Of a stretch of 64,000 nt of DNA, positions 43,539 to 52,499 are shown piece by piece. Within the stretch, counting starts at the first letter, position 1, and the number at the start of each line of letters is the position of its first letter. The stretch comes from Pseudobutyrivibrio sp. YE44. Its GTDB lineage: Bacteria; Bacillota; Clostridia; Lachnospirales; Lachnospiraceae. The stretch is from NCBI RefSeq assembly GCF_900104335.1, contig NZ_FMXT01000005.1:124001-188000 (forward strand), written 5' to 3'. The notes beneath the pieces were generated by a model. The model was given only the letters and a program-made list of their open reading frames with translations. It searched no databases and was not told where the DNA came from. Made by a program: the position numbers and the translations under genes.

Positions 43539-43605
43539 TAAGCTAGGTTAATCCACATTGTTATTCATTAAAAGAAACAAATTATATTAAGGAAAGGTGA
43601 ATGCT

Positions 43606-44190
43606 ATGAAGATGTTAAAAGTATCAAAAATCTTGTCTCTAGCACTTGCAACTGTTGTTGCTATTTCGTTCTTTTCAGTAAACAGTTTCGCAGCTAGTCG
43701 TGCAGAGACACACAAGAGAGCTCTTACTGCGGAGGAGATTTCTGTAATCACACCACTTGTGGATTGGGAGTATTATCAGAAGGTTAATCCAGACCTTGTA
43801 AAGGCCTTCGGTCGCGACAATCAGGCAGCTCTTGTTAATCACTTCCTTGAGTGGGGTATCTGGGAAGAGAGACAGCCACGCGCTGATTTCAATGTAGACG
43901 CTTACGCTACAAGAAACTTAGATCTTAGAAGTGCTTTCGGTGATGACATCATCGCATACTATATGCACTATGGACAGGCTTCTCAGACAGACAAGTATTA
44001 CAGACCAACACCAACACTTGAGGATTGCTACTACAAGAACACAAATGTTTACTCTGTTTACGATTTCGTAAAGGGTCAGACAGCTCCTCGTGCTGGCGCA
44101 CTTCCAATTCAGACTTACAACTTCCATCCAAAGCTTCACTTCGCTTGGGAGGATGAGCAGAAGGCTGAGAACGAGAAGAACAATAAGTAA
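43606..44190 (+). CDS. small secreted protein with two PDL-type repeats
   Basis: Protein of 194 residues with a clear signal peptide (KILSLALATVVAISFF, cleavage likely after SFAA). The mature part has two related units: DWEYYQKVNPDLVKAFGRDN followed by HFLEWGIWEERQP, and NVDAYATRNLDLRSAFGDD followed by YYMHYGQ. Such D-x-x-Y...PDL...AFG...HF...G units occur in secreted proteins of Lachnospiraceae; I know of no proven function. It has its own promoter and terminator and so forms a one-gene unit. ATG 43606 follows GGAAAGG; the in-frame GTG at 43597 overlaps that site. Confidence 0.8.
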   Translation: MKMLKVSKILSLALATVVAISFFSVNSFAASRAETHKRALTAEEISVITPLVDWEYYQKVNPDLVKAFGRDNQAALVNHFLEWGIWEERQPRADFNVDAYATRNLDLRSAFGDDIIAYYMHYGQASQTDKYYRPTPTLEDCYYKNTNVYSVYDFVKGQTAPRAGALPIQTYNFHPKLHFAWEDEQKAENEKNNK

Positions 44191-44202
44191 TAATGATATT
44201 CC

Positions 44203-44239
44203 AAAGACTTGGGTTCGTGAAACGGCCCAAGTCTTTTTC
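44203..44239 (+). terminator. rho-independent terminator
   Basis: AAAGACTTGGG pairs with CCCAAGTCTTT around a 12-nt loop and runs into TTTTTCTG. It closes the secreted-protein unit. A second hairpin, GCAACACC-TACC-GGTGTTGC (44267-44286), follows and could act on the other strand. Confidence 0.85.
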
Positions 44240-44644
44240 TGTTGTGAGGCATAAATAGAAAAGGAAGCAACACCTACCGGTGTTGCCTTGAATGAAGTGC
44301 TTCGCACAATAGTAACATAAAAAAATGATGGTTACATTAGGAATTTTACTTTGTAAAAAATATGTCATTTAAAAAATGATATAAGTAGTTATTTGTTTTT
44401 ATATATTGTATTTTTATTTAAACGGGAAAAATGTTTAAATGTAGATAATCGAGGCGTATAATGTGAAATGAGGAGAATTAGAGCTTAAATTAAAAGTATA
44501 CTCAAAGAATTATAAAATTTTTCAAAAGATGCGCATATAAATTTTGTTGCTAAATATAGAAAAAACAATTGAGAACAAGGAATACTAACTATCGGGATTT
44601 GCAGTAAACGATGAAGAATTGATAGAGATTAAGAAGGCGTTAAG
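44240..44644. other. gene-free AT-rich stretch
   Basis: Contains a promoter-like pair at 44434-44462 and no convincing gene. At 44594-44647 a short frame reads SGFAVNDEELIEIKKALR and stops across the next ATG (ATGA), which looks like the tail of a decayed antitoxin-like gene whose beginning is lost. Confidence 0.5.
44434..44462 (+). promoter_or_regulatory. sigma-A type promoter candidate
   Basis: TTTAAA (44434-44439), 17-nt spacer, perfect TATAAT (44457-44462). GAGGAG follows at 44470 but no intact frame begins there. May drive the small gene at 44645. Confidence 0.5.
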
Positions 44645-44827
44645 ATGAAAATAGTACACAATAATGATTTAAAAGAGGTGCCATTCAAGAATACTGATTT
44701 TAATGACTATGCCGAATCAATGGAAAATGCTCAGAAGTGGGCTAGGATTGTTGGAATCAAGGGATCTGATATTGAGGATGCCATAAAGGCTGTGAGACTA
44801 GGTGAAAATAGAAAGAAAAATCATTGA
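44645..44827 (+). CDS. small protein, antitoxin-like (uncertain)
   Basis: Protein of 60 residues, charged, with ESMENAQKWARIVGIKGSDI and a helical C-terminus EDAIKAVRLGENRKKN. No family recognised with confidence; its size, charge and the decayed upstream frame that overlaps it by ATGA resemble an orphan half of a toxin-antitoxin pair. Ribosome site GAAGGCG is weak. Its end overlaps the -35 box of the promoter at 44824. It could be a non-expressed remnant. Confidence 0.45.
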   Translation: MKIVHNNDLKEVPFKNTDFNDYAESMENAQKWARIVGIKGSDIEDAIKAVRLGENRKKNH

Positions 44828-44852
44828 CAGTCTGGCAAAGTAGAACTATTAT
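44824..44852 (+). promoter_or_regulatory. strong sigma-A type promoter
   Basis: Perfect TTGACA (44824-44829), 17-nt spacer, TATTAT (44847-44852). Transcription should begin near 44859, only about 26 nt before a strong terminator. Confidence 0.8.
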
Positions 44853-44858
44853 ATTAAC

Positions 44859-44927
44859 ATAATTGAAAAGTTGAACGACTTTTGTCGAGGGTGGAAGCAC
44901 GAATGTGCATCCGCTCTCGATTTTTTT
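44859..44927 (+). ncRNA. candidate short RNA or leader attenuator
   Basis: A near-consensus promoter and a strong terminator bracket about 69 nt with no reading frame. The product would fold as AAAAGT/ACTTTT (44866-44883) followed by the terminator hairpin. It could be a free small RNA, or an attenuated leader for the 45007-61988 gene run in which antitermination decides expression. Confidence 0.55.
44885..44927 (+). terminator. strong rho-independent terminator
   Basis: TCGAGGGTGGAAGCAC pairs with GTGCATCCGCTCTCGA (15 of 16 positions, including two G-U pairs) around a GAAT loop and is followed by seven T. It stands 80 nt before the gene at 45007. Confidence 0.9.
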
Positions 44928-45006
44928 GCTTATACAGTTACGTTGTGATAGAATACAAGCGTATATGTATAAATAATTAAATTGGAGAAAAAGGGTTTTA
45001 CTAGAA

Positions 45007-46698
45007 ATGACGAAGCTATTTAATTCCACACCTTTTAAGATTATATTGGCGGTTGTGTTGGGGGCGGCAGTGTTTGTCAACCTGGTGCAGGGTATGTATC
45101 TGGATGAAAACGGGCTTCTCACCCTATACAGAGGTATTTATCAGGGCGAGAGAGTGTTCGTGGATTCCTGGTCAGAGTACAACATGGCGGGAGTGCTGAT
45201 GTATCCAATCTTCGCACTGTACTATCAGGTACTGGAGCCAAGCCTCACTTCCATCGGCGTTGGAATGGTGCTTTACACCAGAATCGTATACATGATTCTC
45301 AGACTTCTGATTGCGGTATACCTTTACTTCACACTTAAGAAGACAGAGTTTGAGGAAGGAGCGTTTTACACAGCTCTTTTCTATTTCCTATTTATTGTTG
45401 GCTGGAGGAATTTTTCTTACAAATCCATCTGTGATTTTGGGCTGATTCTTCTCATCTGTTTCATTTTCAGATATTGCCAGCATAACCACGGCTTTTATTT
45501 CGTGCTTATGGGCATCGCAAGCTGCATCTGCATCCTTGCATACCCTACCATGATTATCCTTCCATTTGCATTTGTTATTGGAGGATTGATTCTCAGCTAT
45601 CAGGGCTATGAGATGATAAAGAACTTGACAATCTACGGTATTACCTGCCTGGTGTGCGGGGCACTGTACCTTGTATATATGCAGTTTACCTGCGGTATCC
45701 TTCAGGGTATTAACAGCTTTATGCTGTTTTTGAATTCATCAAACGATTATGATGATTCTTTTGTAGTACGCCTTGGAATGATGGTGCTCAGCTACGTGGT
45801 AACCGCTGCCATCGCATATTTCCCAGTGGTTTGCATCGAGCTTTATAAGAAGTTCAGAGCTATGTCAGAGGTTGCGGCAGAAGTTATCCTTGGCGTATAC
45901 TGGATCGCTTTCATGGTGGCTGTGTGCGTGGTCAAAGTGGACAGCATCAGCTACTCTAGATATATTTACGGCATTTTGATTTTATTCTGGTGGTTCCCAT
46001 ATTTTGCCAGAGAGGCAAAGTCTAGCTACACAGTGGTTGGCTCTTACAAGCAGGCAGACATTTCTGCCACCTTGGTTTGCTGGGTAGTGTTTGCTATCAC
46101 CTGCGTATCACAGGGGGTGTGGGCTATTTCTACAAATCAGGATATTACCGTGCCAGGGCACATGGCATATTACATCGTCCTTGCCATGATTGCTATGCTC
46201 ATTTCTAACGAGCAGTATCATCACTTGGTGACAGGGCTTTTCCTTGCAGAGATTTTCTTCACTTGCATTTGGATGCCTGATAAGAACGGTGGCTTCCACC
46301 ATGTGTTTGAACAGAGATTTTATGTGACAGAGGGGGCTCTTCAGGGGGTTGCCTTGTCACAGGAGGATTATGATAAAAATCAGCAGGTTATGGAGCTGAT
46401 GAACGACTATGTGACACCAGAGGACAAGCTTTTGGTGACATTTGCCTTCAACTCTACTGCTTATTTAAATACAGATGCCATTATGGCAACAGGTTCGCCT
46501 TACACCAGACCTCAGATTGACACTCAGCTTTTAAGCTTCTGGGAGTCAAACCCTGACTATGTGGCAAACCTTGTTTTGATTGATAAAGGAATAGACAAAT
46601 ACCAGGAGTTGCTGGAGTCTGAGTGCGGCCAGTACCTGCTTTCAGAGTATGCTAATGAGGTTGCAACAAATGGGGATTTTGTCTTGTTGTCGAAATAA
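45007..46698 (+). CDS. GT-C-like polytopic membrane protein
   Basis: Membrane protein of 563 residues with about twelve hydrophobic segments. After the first helix comes MYLDENGLLTLYRGIYQGE, an acidic extracytoplasmic loop like that of GT-C glycosyltransferases using polyprenyl-phosphate sugars. The last 110 residues are soluble (NQQVMELMNDYVTPEDKLLV and later). No specific family recognised. The donor may come from the GtrB-like GT2 at 37998. It is the first of a run of similar proteins and its stop codon touches the next ATG, so they are co-translated. Confidence 0.7.
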   Translation: MTKLFNSTPFKIILAVVLGAAVFVNLVQGMYLDENGLLTLYRGIYQGERVFVDSWSEYNMAGVLMYPIFALYYQVLEPSLTSIGVGMVLYTRIVYMILRLLIAVYLYFTLKKTEFEEGAFYTALFYFLFIVGWRNFSYKSICDFGLILLICFIFRYCQHNHGFYFVLMGIASCICILAYPTMIILPFAFVIGGLILSYQGYEMIKNLTIYGITCLVCGALYLVYMQFTCGILQGINSFMLFLNSSNDYDDSFVVRLGMMVLSYVVTAAIAYFPVVCIELYKKFRAMSEVAAEVILGVYWIAFMVAVCVVKVDSISYSRYIYGILILFWWFPYFAREAKSSYTVVGSYKQADISATLVCWVVFAITCVSQGVWAISTNQDITVPGHMAYYIVLAMIAMLISNEQYHHLVTGLFLAEIFFTCIWMPDKNGGFHHVFEQRFYVTEGALQGVALSQEDYDKNQQVMELMNDYVTPEDKLLVTFAFNSTAYLNTDAIMATGSPYTRPQIDTQLLSFWESNPDYVANLVLIDKGIDKYQELLESECGQYLLSEYANEVATNGDFVLLSK

Positions 46699-48063
46699 AT
46701 GTTTGATAATAATAGTTCAGCAAAATTAAATAAGATATTATCTAGCAAGTATTATAAGGCTCTGGATTGGGCTAGCTTTGCGGTAGCTCTGATAGGCAGC
46801 TGTGCTGCTATGTACTATCTGTTTTCCAGACAGGTACACACCGATGGCGAGACATATATGTCAGACATACTGCCATATATATCAGAGATGATGGGTAGGG
46901 AAACTCAGTTTGATTTCCCATACCCTGTGTTGTTTAAAACAGGCCATCTGATAGCTGTTCTTATATATAATCCAGAGATTGCCATGGCAATCACAGTGAT
47001 GCTTTTTCAGGCACTTGGCATGATTATCACAAAGGTGGTTTTGAACAAGCAGACAGGTGCCAGACTTTTATCCACCTTCTGTACCTTGGGATTGTTCTTT
47101 GATTCCATGATCTTCTCAGACTTCTTTAAGCAGTTTGGTATTAGATATCATTACGAAGGTGTAATGTCTTCAAACCCTTGGCACAATGCCACCTATATGG
47201 CAGCAAGGCCATTTATGATATTGGCCTTCGTGCTTGGCGCGGCCACTTTGGTTAGATATGAGAAGGAACTTGTAAAAAAGGTCAATACAGAGCCTTATCA
47301 TGTGATAGAAGATGGAAAGATTGATTTAGTAGAAGCTCCAGCAGCTTTGAAACGATTTTTGTCAGAATATGGCTTGTATGTAGGCTTCACAGCATCGCTA
47401 CTTCTTGCAACAATGTCAAAGCCAAGCTACACCATTATCCACATGGCTGCAGCAGGCATTATTATGGTATGGCGATTTGTGGCATGCCACTTCAAAAACT
47501 TCAGACAAACCCTCCTTATGGGAGTTTGTTATATACCTACAATTATCGCTCTTTTATATCAGTATTCTGGCGTGTTCACAGGCCAGGGTGCAGATTCGGT
47601 GGAGCGCGGAATTGGCTTTGGAATCGGAAGAGTGTGGGGCCAGTACACCACAAACATTCCACTTGCTTTGTTACTTGGTGCAGCCTTCCCATTTGTGGCA
47701 TTGCTGTTCCATTTAAAAGACCTTAAAACCGACGCCCAGTATCGCTTCGGCTGGCAAGTATACCTTGCAGCTACAGTGATGGCCCTTGTGCTTTATGAAA
47801 AGGGCTTTAGAGAGTGGCACTTTAACTTTGGTTGGGGCTATATCTGTGGGCTGTTTATAGTGTTTATGATTTCGGCAGTTGTGGTATTGCGAGATACCTT
47901 GGCACTATTTGGACTGAAGACATGCCAGGAATCACCAACAATACAAACTAATAAAATACTATTTGCTTTAAAACTTATACTCCAGTGGTCAGTGTTCGGA
48001 GTCCATATCTTGATGGGACTCAGATACTTCCAGCTTCTTTGCTGGGGTGCAAACTATATGTAA
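46699..48063 (+). CDS. polytopic membrane protein, GT-C-like
   Basis: Membrane protein of 454 residues with about nine hydrophobic segments. The first loop, RQVHTDGETYMSDILPYIS, contains acidic residues in the place expected for GT-C enzymes, and a second loop has RYHYEGVMSSNPWHNATYM. Not assigned to a named family. Begins directly after the stop of the previous gene. Role in polymer glycosylation is inferred from topology and position only. Confidence 0.6.
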   Translation: MFDNNSSAKLNKILSSKYYKALDWASFAVALIGSCAAMYYLFSRQVHTDGETYMSDILPYISEMMGRETQFDFPYPVLFKTGHLIAVLIYNPEIAMAITVMLFQALGMIITKVVLNKQTGARLLSTFCTLGLFFDSMIFSDFFKQFGIRYHYEGVMSSNPWHNATYMAARPFMILAFVLGAATLVRYEKELVKKVNTEPYHVIEDGKIDLVEAPAALKRFLSEYGLYVGFTASLLLATMSKPSYTIIHMAAAGIIMVWRFVACHFKNFRQTLLMGVCYIPTIIALLYQYSGVFTGQGADSVERGIGFGIGRVWGQYTTNIPLALLLGAAFPFVALLFHLKDLKTDAQYRFGWQVYLAATVMALVLYEKGFREWHFNFGWGYICGLFIVFMISAVVVLRDTLALFGLKTCQESPTIQTNKILFALKLILQWSVFGVHILMGLRYFQLLCWGANYM

Positions 48064-48075
48064 AAAGGATTCCAA

Positions 48076-49302
48076 ATGAAAAAATTACCTTTGGGAATTC
48101 AGTCATTTGAGAAGTTAAGACAAGAGAATTTCCTATACATTGATAAAACTAAATATGTATTTGATTTGGCCTCAAACAATATCCCTTATTTCCTTAGCAG
48201 ACCAAGACGATTTGGAAAGAGCTTGCTACTCTCTACCATGCGTGCCTACTTCGAGGGAAAGAAGGAACTATTTACTGGACTTGATATTGAAAAGCTAGAG
48301 GAACAAAAAGAGAATCCTTGGGCGCAGTACCCAGTATTTTATTTTGATTTTAATGGGAAAAATTACCAATCTAAGGGGGCTCTTGAGCAAAAGATCGATG
48401 GCTTGCTCAATAAATGGGAACCTCAGTATGGAATAACATGCCAAGGTATACCACTAGAAGAGAGATTTGCAACCCTATTAAGAGTTGCTTCAGAACAAAC
48501 TGGCAAACGCTGTGTTGTTCTTATCGATGAATATGACAAGCCTCTTCTTGAGGTAATAGAAGACCCTGAGCTACAGCAGCATAACAAAGATGTTTTTAAG
48601 GGCTTTTTCAGTACCCTTAAAAGCGAAGATGAGTTTATTCATTTTATATTCATCACAGGTGTCACAAAGTTTCATAAGGTCAGCATATTCAGTGATTTGA
48701 ATCAGTTGGTGGATATATCTCTGAATAGAGATTATGCAGGAATATGCGGTATCACAGAAGACGAAATCAAAGATTATTTCAAGGATGAGACTGATGCTTT
48801 AGCAAAGACACAGAGCCTTAAGCTGGAAGAATGCCAGGCTATCTTAAAGAAGAAATACGATGGCTACAAATTCCACCAGGATGGTGTGAATATATATAAT
48901 CCTTACAGTGTGATGAATGTGTTCTTCTCCAAGGAGTTTGGCTCTTACTGGTTTGAAACAGGTACACCAAGCTTTTTGGTACAGAGGATATCAAAGAGTG
49001 ATTTTGATGTTAGAAAATTCACAGACAAAACTCTTTATGCAAGCGAAAGCTCGCTGAAGGATTACACTGGTGATTCCTTGGATTTGATACCATTATTGTA
49101 TCAGACTGGTTACATTACAATAAATGACTATGATAGAAGACTTGGTAGATACACTCTGACCTTTCCTAATGAGGAAGTGAAGATTGCTTTTGAAGAAAGT
49201 TTAATACCGCAGTATGTGATGCCATATATAGTAGATAACAGAAAGATATTCAACTTCAGTTCTGAAAGTAGAATGCTTGAAGAATGGAAGGTGGAAGAGT
49301 AG
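48076..49302 (+). CDS. AAA-ATPase_like protein lacking its C-terminal nuclease domain
   Basis: Protein of 408 residues. Starts LPLGIQSFEKLRQENFLYID; Walker A region RPRRFGKSLLLST (about 43), Walker B CVVLIDEYDKP (about 155), and FIFITGVTKFHKVSIFSDLN are all typical of the AAA-ATPase_like family. Full members have 520-590 residues and end in a PD-(D/E)XK domain; this one stops just after LTFPNEEVKIAF, where that domain would begin, and the next gene starts at the following base. It is unrelated to polysaccharide synthesis, so it is probably an inserted and then truncated gene. The family is often multicopy in gut anaerobes. Confidence 0.85.
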   Translation: MKKLPLGIQSFEKLRQENFLYIDKTKYVFDLASNNIPYFLSRPRRFGKSLLLSTMRAYFEGKKELFTGLDIEKLEEQKENPWAQYPVFYFDFNGKNYQSKGALEQKIDGLLNKWEPQYGITCQGIPLEERFATLLRVASEQTGKRCVVLIDEYDKPLLEVIEDPELQQHNKDVFKGFFSTLKSEDEFIHFIFITGVTKFHKVSIFSDLNQLVDISLNRDYAGICGITEDEIKDYFKDETDALAKTQSLKLEECQAILKKKYDGYKFHQDGVNIYNPYSVMNVFFSKEFGSYWFETGTPSFLVQRISKSDFDVRKFTDKTLYASESSLKDYTGDSLDLIPLLYQTGYITINDYDRRLGRYTLTFPNEEVKIAFEESLIPQYVMPYIVDNRKIFNFSSESRMLEEWKVEE

Positions 49303-50934
49303 ATGACGGCTAGAATAAATAGGTTTTTCCAGAAGACATGGGTTAAAGTGATAGTTGCTGTGCTTATACCGCTTGTTGGATGTGGATTATATATGATAAA
49401 AAATGGTGTCGGTATCGGCCAATACTCCATCTTCTGTTCCGGCTGGAATGACGAGCTTAGCTACTACAAGCACGTAGAAGGAATGCTAAAGTACGGTGTG
49501 CCTCAAGGTTATTTCGGCTTCAACGAGAGCACAGCCAGGATAGGAACCTTTGGAGCATGGAATCCTGCTAGCATGATTCCTTTTTATGTAGTAGGAAAAG
49601 TATTTGGGTGGAATTACAACACACCTATGATTTTTAACATGGTTTTAAACTGCTTGATATTTGCTGTGTTTGCATTAGTACTGAAACCAAACTATAAGCA
49701 GTTAATTATATCAGGTGTCATTTGGACAGCCTTTTCATGTAATTCCAGATATATATTTTCTGGAACACCAGAATCATATATTACATTTTTAGTATTTCTG
49801 TTTTTCGTTTGCTTAATAAAATATATAAGAGAACAATCAAAAGCCTCTATCATTGTTTGTAATATAGCAATGATATTTTTAACCTTAATCAGAGGATACT
49901 ATGTTGCTTTTGGACTGATTCTATTGTATGTTTTGACAAGCAACAGAATGCAAAAGGATGGATTGCTAGAAAATGCAGAAGCTAAAGAAACACAAAAGAG
50001 CTTTAAGAATGCAATGAAGGCTCTGACCTACAAAGATGCAATTATGCAAATAATTGTAATGATTGCATCAGCCATAGCCTTTGCACTGCAAAAGCATTTC
50101 TTTGCAGCAGAATACTTTACAGATATTGTAAACACAGAGAGCTTACTCAATCCAAAGCACGCTATAAAGCTTATATTATTAAGCGGTAAAGAGACACTTG
50201 AGTATATGGTCAGTGCACTGACGAGAGATAGCATGCGTGGAACCTGGTATATAGTGTTTTTCTTTGTAATTGGTATGCTGTTATACTTGCACAAAGAAAG
50301 CAAAAACAAAAAGCAAGACCTAAGACAAGATATAAAGGAAAACCAAAGGAACAGTATACATAACAATGCTGCAGGCGCAACCCTAAGTGGATTAGAACGC
50401 ATCTACCTAGTCATCATAGCTGTAGGCATAATGCTTGTCACAGCCATGTGGCTTTTATACAACGCCAAAGAAGGTTCAAGACACCTTATGGCTTGCGCAA
50501 TCGTAGGCATAATGCTAGTAAATTATCTGATAGACAAGCGAACTGTAGCAATCATATCTATATTGATAGTGCTATACTTGTCTTGGTTTTCAAAGGATGA
50601 TTTCTACAACAAGATTTATCCATTGAACGAAGATCAGGTAGCAAGCTACGAAGTGGAGCAAAAGCGCCTAACAGAGCTTATGCCTATCTCAGAAAATAAA
50701 TGGGATAACACAGCTATCTACACCCTTTCAATGGCTTTTGATGATCTCTATGCTTTGCCAGCTGGAATGGGTATCAGCGATTGTGATGATAGCTATGTTA
50801 TGGAAAACCTAGATGGTCTTAAATCAAAGTATGTATGCACCAGAATTGGTGAAGAAGTTGATGACTTCATGATGAACAGTGACGCAGAGTTGATAGAGAC
50901 TTTTGCTAATACTAGAATTTATAAGTTAAGATAA
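49303..50934 (+). CDS. GT-C-like polytopic membrane protein
   Basis: Membrane protein of 543 residues with about eleven helices. The loop after the first helix reads FCSGWNDELSYYKHVEGML, with the adjacent Asp-Glu typical of GT-C donor sites; FGFNESTARIGTFGAWNP follows. A charged cytoplasmic stretch near 320-350 is Lys/Gln/Asn-rich. No named family. It begins at the base after the stop of the truncated AAA gene, an unusual junction without its own ribosome site apart from GGAAGG inside that gene. Confidence 0.65.
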   Translation: MTARINRFFQKTWVKVIVAVLIPLVGCGLYMIKNGVGIGQYSIFCSGWNDELSYYKHVEGMLKYGVPQGYFGFNESTARIGTFGAWNPASMIPFYVVGKVFGWNYNTPMIFNMVLNCLIFAVFALVLKPNYKQLIISGVIWTAFSCNSRYIFSGTPESYITFLVFLFFVCLIKYIREQSKASIIVCNIAMIFLTLIRGYYVAFGLILLYVLTSNRMQKDGLLENAEAKETQKSFKNAMKALTYKDAIMQIIVMIASAIAFALQKHFFAAEYFTDIVNTESLLNPKHAIKLILLSGKETLEYMVSALTRDSMRGTWYIVFFFVIGMLLYLHKESKNKKQDLRQDIKENQRNSIHNNAAGATLSGLERIYLVIIAVGIMLVTAMWLLYNAKEGSRHLMACAIVGIMLVNYLIDKRTVAIISILIVLYLSWFSKDDFYNKIYPLNEDQVASYEVEQKRLTELMPISENKWDNTAIYTLSMAFDDLYALPAGMGISDCDDSYVMENLDGLKSKYVCTRIGEEVDDFMMNSDAELIETFANTRIYKLR

Positions 50935-50954
50935 ATTCATAATAGATAAACAAG

Positions 50955-50990
50955 CCTTCTGATAGCAATCTAAGATTTATCTTCAGAAGG
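50955..50990 (+). other. leader hairpin
   Basis: CCTTCTGA (50955-50962) pairs with TCAGAAGG (50983-50990); the loop can form AATCT/AGATT. No T run, so not a typical terminator. It lies just before the DUF6056-like gene. Confidence 0.4.
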
Positions 50991-51015
50991 TAACATAGAC
51001 TAATATAGAGGAATA

Positions 51016-52476
51016 ATGGAAAAGAAAAAACTATCTATAAATCTTATACTTGGAATTTTATATACAGCCATATTTCTTCCAATTGCATTTGCGATAATGA
51101 ATTCGGTGCCAGCCTCAGATGATTTTGCTTTTGGTAGCAACACCATATCAGACAATCTGCTGGTAAATGCAGCAGGATATAGCTGGTGGAACTGGAAATA
51201 TCACAGCGGAAGATGGCTTACATTCTTCTTCCAGAAGATGATTAATCCGCTTAACAGCCATACACATCTTGGAAGAACTTATGGAGTGTGGATGATGGCA
51301 GTGTTTGCATTGACCTTCATCATGCTTCATTATTCGCTCAACACAATATACAAGAAGATGATGAGTGAAGAGCACTCTAAGATTGCGGTGTTTTTAAGCT
51401 TAGCAGTATTCTATACCACATATTATTATTCAGAGACTTATAACTGGTATGTGGGAGCTACAGCATATGCCATTCCTTTGGGATTATTACTTCTTACTGT
51501 AGCCTTTACAATTAAGTATTATGACACAGAAAATAATAAGTACTACGTGCTTGCAATTTTAGCAGGATTAATACCTGCTACAAATGAGTTTATGGATGTG
51601 GCAATTGGTCTGCTATATATTTATACGGTAGGATTCATCTCAAAGGTAAATTTGAGAGATAAGAGCAAGTTAATCAAAGCAATTATTCCACTTGTAATAT
51701 TCATCATTGGTGGTATCACAGTAGTATTTGCTCCAGGAAACTTTGCTAGACAGCAGGTATATGAAATCCAGCCTGATGTTGTTCTCGCAACTAGACAGAT
51801 TATCTACGACATGCTAATTCGTATTTACGATATACTTCGCAATCACCCATTAGCACTTGTATTCTTTGCACTACTATTTATACTAGGACTAAAAGCAGGA
51901 ACAGATAATAACATTGGAAAAATAGTTTTAAGAGTAGTATTATTATTCCTTGTGGCCTTTGGTACATTGTTCCCATATGTGTATGGACGTGCAATGACCA
52001 CAAGTTATCTTGATATTAGAATGCAGTATTTGTTGGATTTCATTATCGAGATTGGAATCGCAATTACATTCCTTGGCTTAGGTGGATGGATTTCAAACAA
52101 TTTGAACCTTAGCCTAAACAACAAAATAGCTATCACAGTATCTTCAGCTATCGTTGTATTAGGTTCAGCAGCCTTAATCATTATTGGTAGATATCAGACA
52201 GTCATCCAGTATGACATCTACGCAAAGCGACAGCTCATTAAAGATAGCTACGCCTTCTGGGACGGAGTAATTACAGAAATTGAAAACTCGCCAGAAGATG
52301 ATGTTGTCATCCACAGACCAGCAGAAATCACATGGTCTCCATACTTCTTGTATACCGGACTGACAGATGGTGATGTGTATGCTGTGAAGTTTGACACAGT
52401 ATATGACAAAGAATTCATTATGCCAAATGTTTACTATGGCAAGAAATCAATTCAGTTAAATTATGATGCTGAGTAA
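51016..52476 (+). CDS. DUF6056-like membrane protein
   Basis: Membrane protein of 486 residues with about eleven helices. The first external loop holds NSVPASDDFAFGSN and later WNWKYHSGRWLTFFFQ; the Ser-Asp-Asp and the W...GRW motifs are the marks of DUF6056 proteins, thought to be GT-C-type transferases acting on surface glycans. A loop TYYYSETYNWYVGATAY is also typical. Ribosome site AGAGGA. Reaction unknown. Confidence 0.75.
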   Translation: MEKKKLSINLILGILYTAIFLPIAFAIMNSVPASDDFAFGSNTISDNLLVNAAGYSWWNWKYHSGRWLTFFFQKMINPLNSHTHLGRTYGVWMMAVFALTFIMLHYSLNTIYKKMMSEEHSKIAVFLSLAVFYTTYYYSETYNWYVGATAYAIPLGLLLLTVAFTIKYYDTENNKYYVLAILAGLIPATNEFMDVAIGLLYIYTVGFISKVNLRDKSKLIKAIIPLVIFIIGGITVVFAPGNFARQQVYEIQPDVVLATRQIIYDMLIRIYDILRNHPLALVFFALLFILGLKAGTDNNIGKIVLRVVLLFLVAFGTLFPYVYGRAMTTSYLDIRMQYLLDFIIEIGIAITFLGLGGWISNNLNLSLNNKIAITVSSAIVVLGSAALIIIGRYQTVIQYDIYAKRQLIKDSYAFWDGVITEIENSPEDDVVIHRPAEITWSPYFLYTGLTDGDVYAVKFDTVYDKEFIMPNVYYGKKSIQLNYDAE

Positions 52477-52499
52477 AAGATAAAGAATCAATATGAACA

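Noticed and set aside
44470-44644. A complete toxin-antitoxin module
   Set aside because: Only one short intact frame and one fragment can be read, and no toxin motif was found.
50955-50990. Hairpin as a terminator
   Set aside because: No T run follows the stem and the next gene begins 25 nt later.
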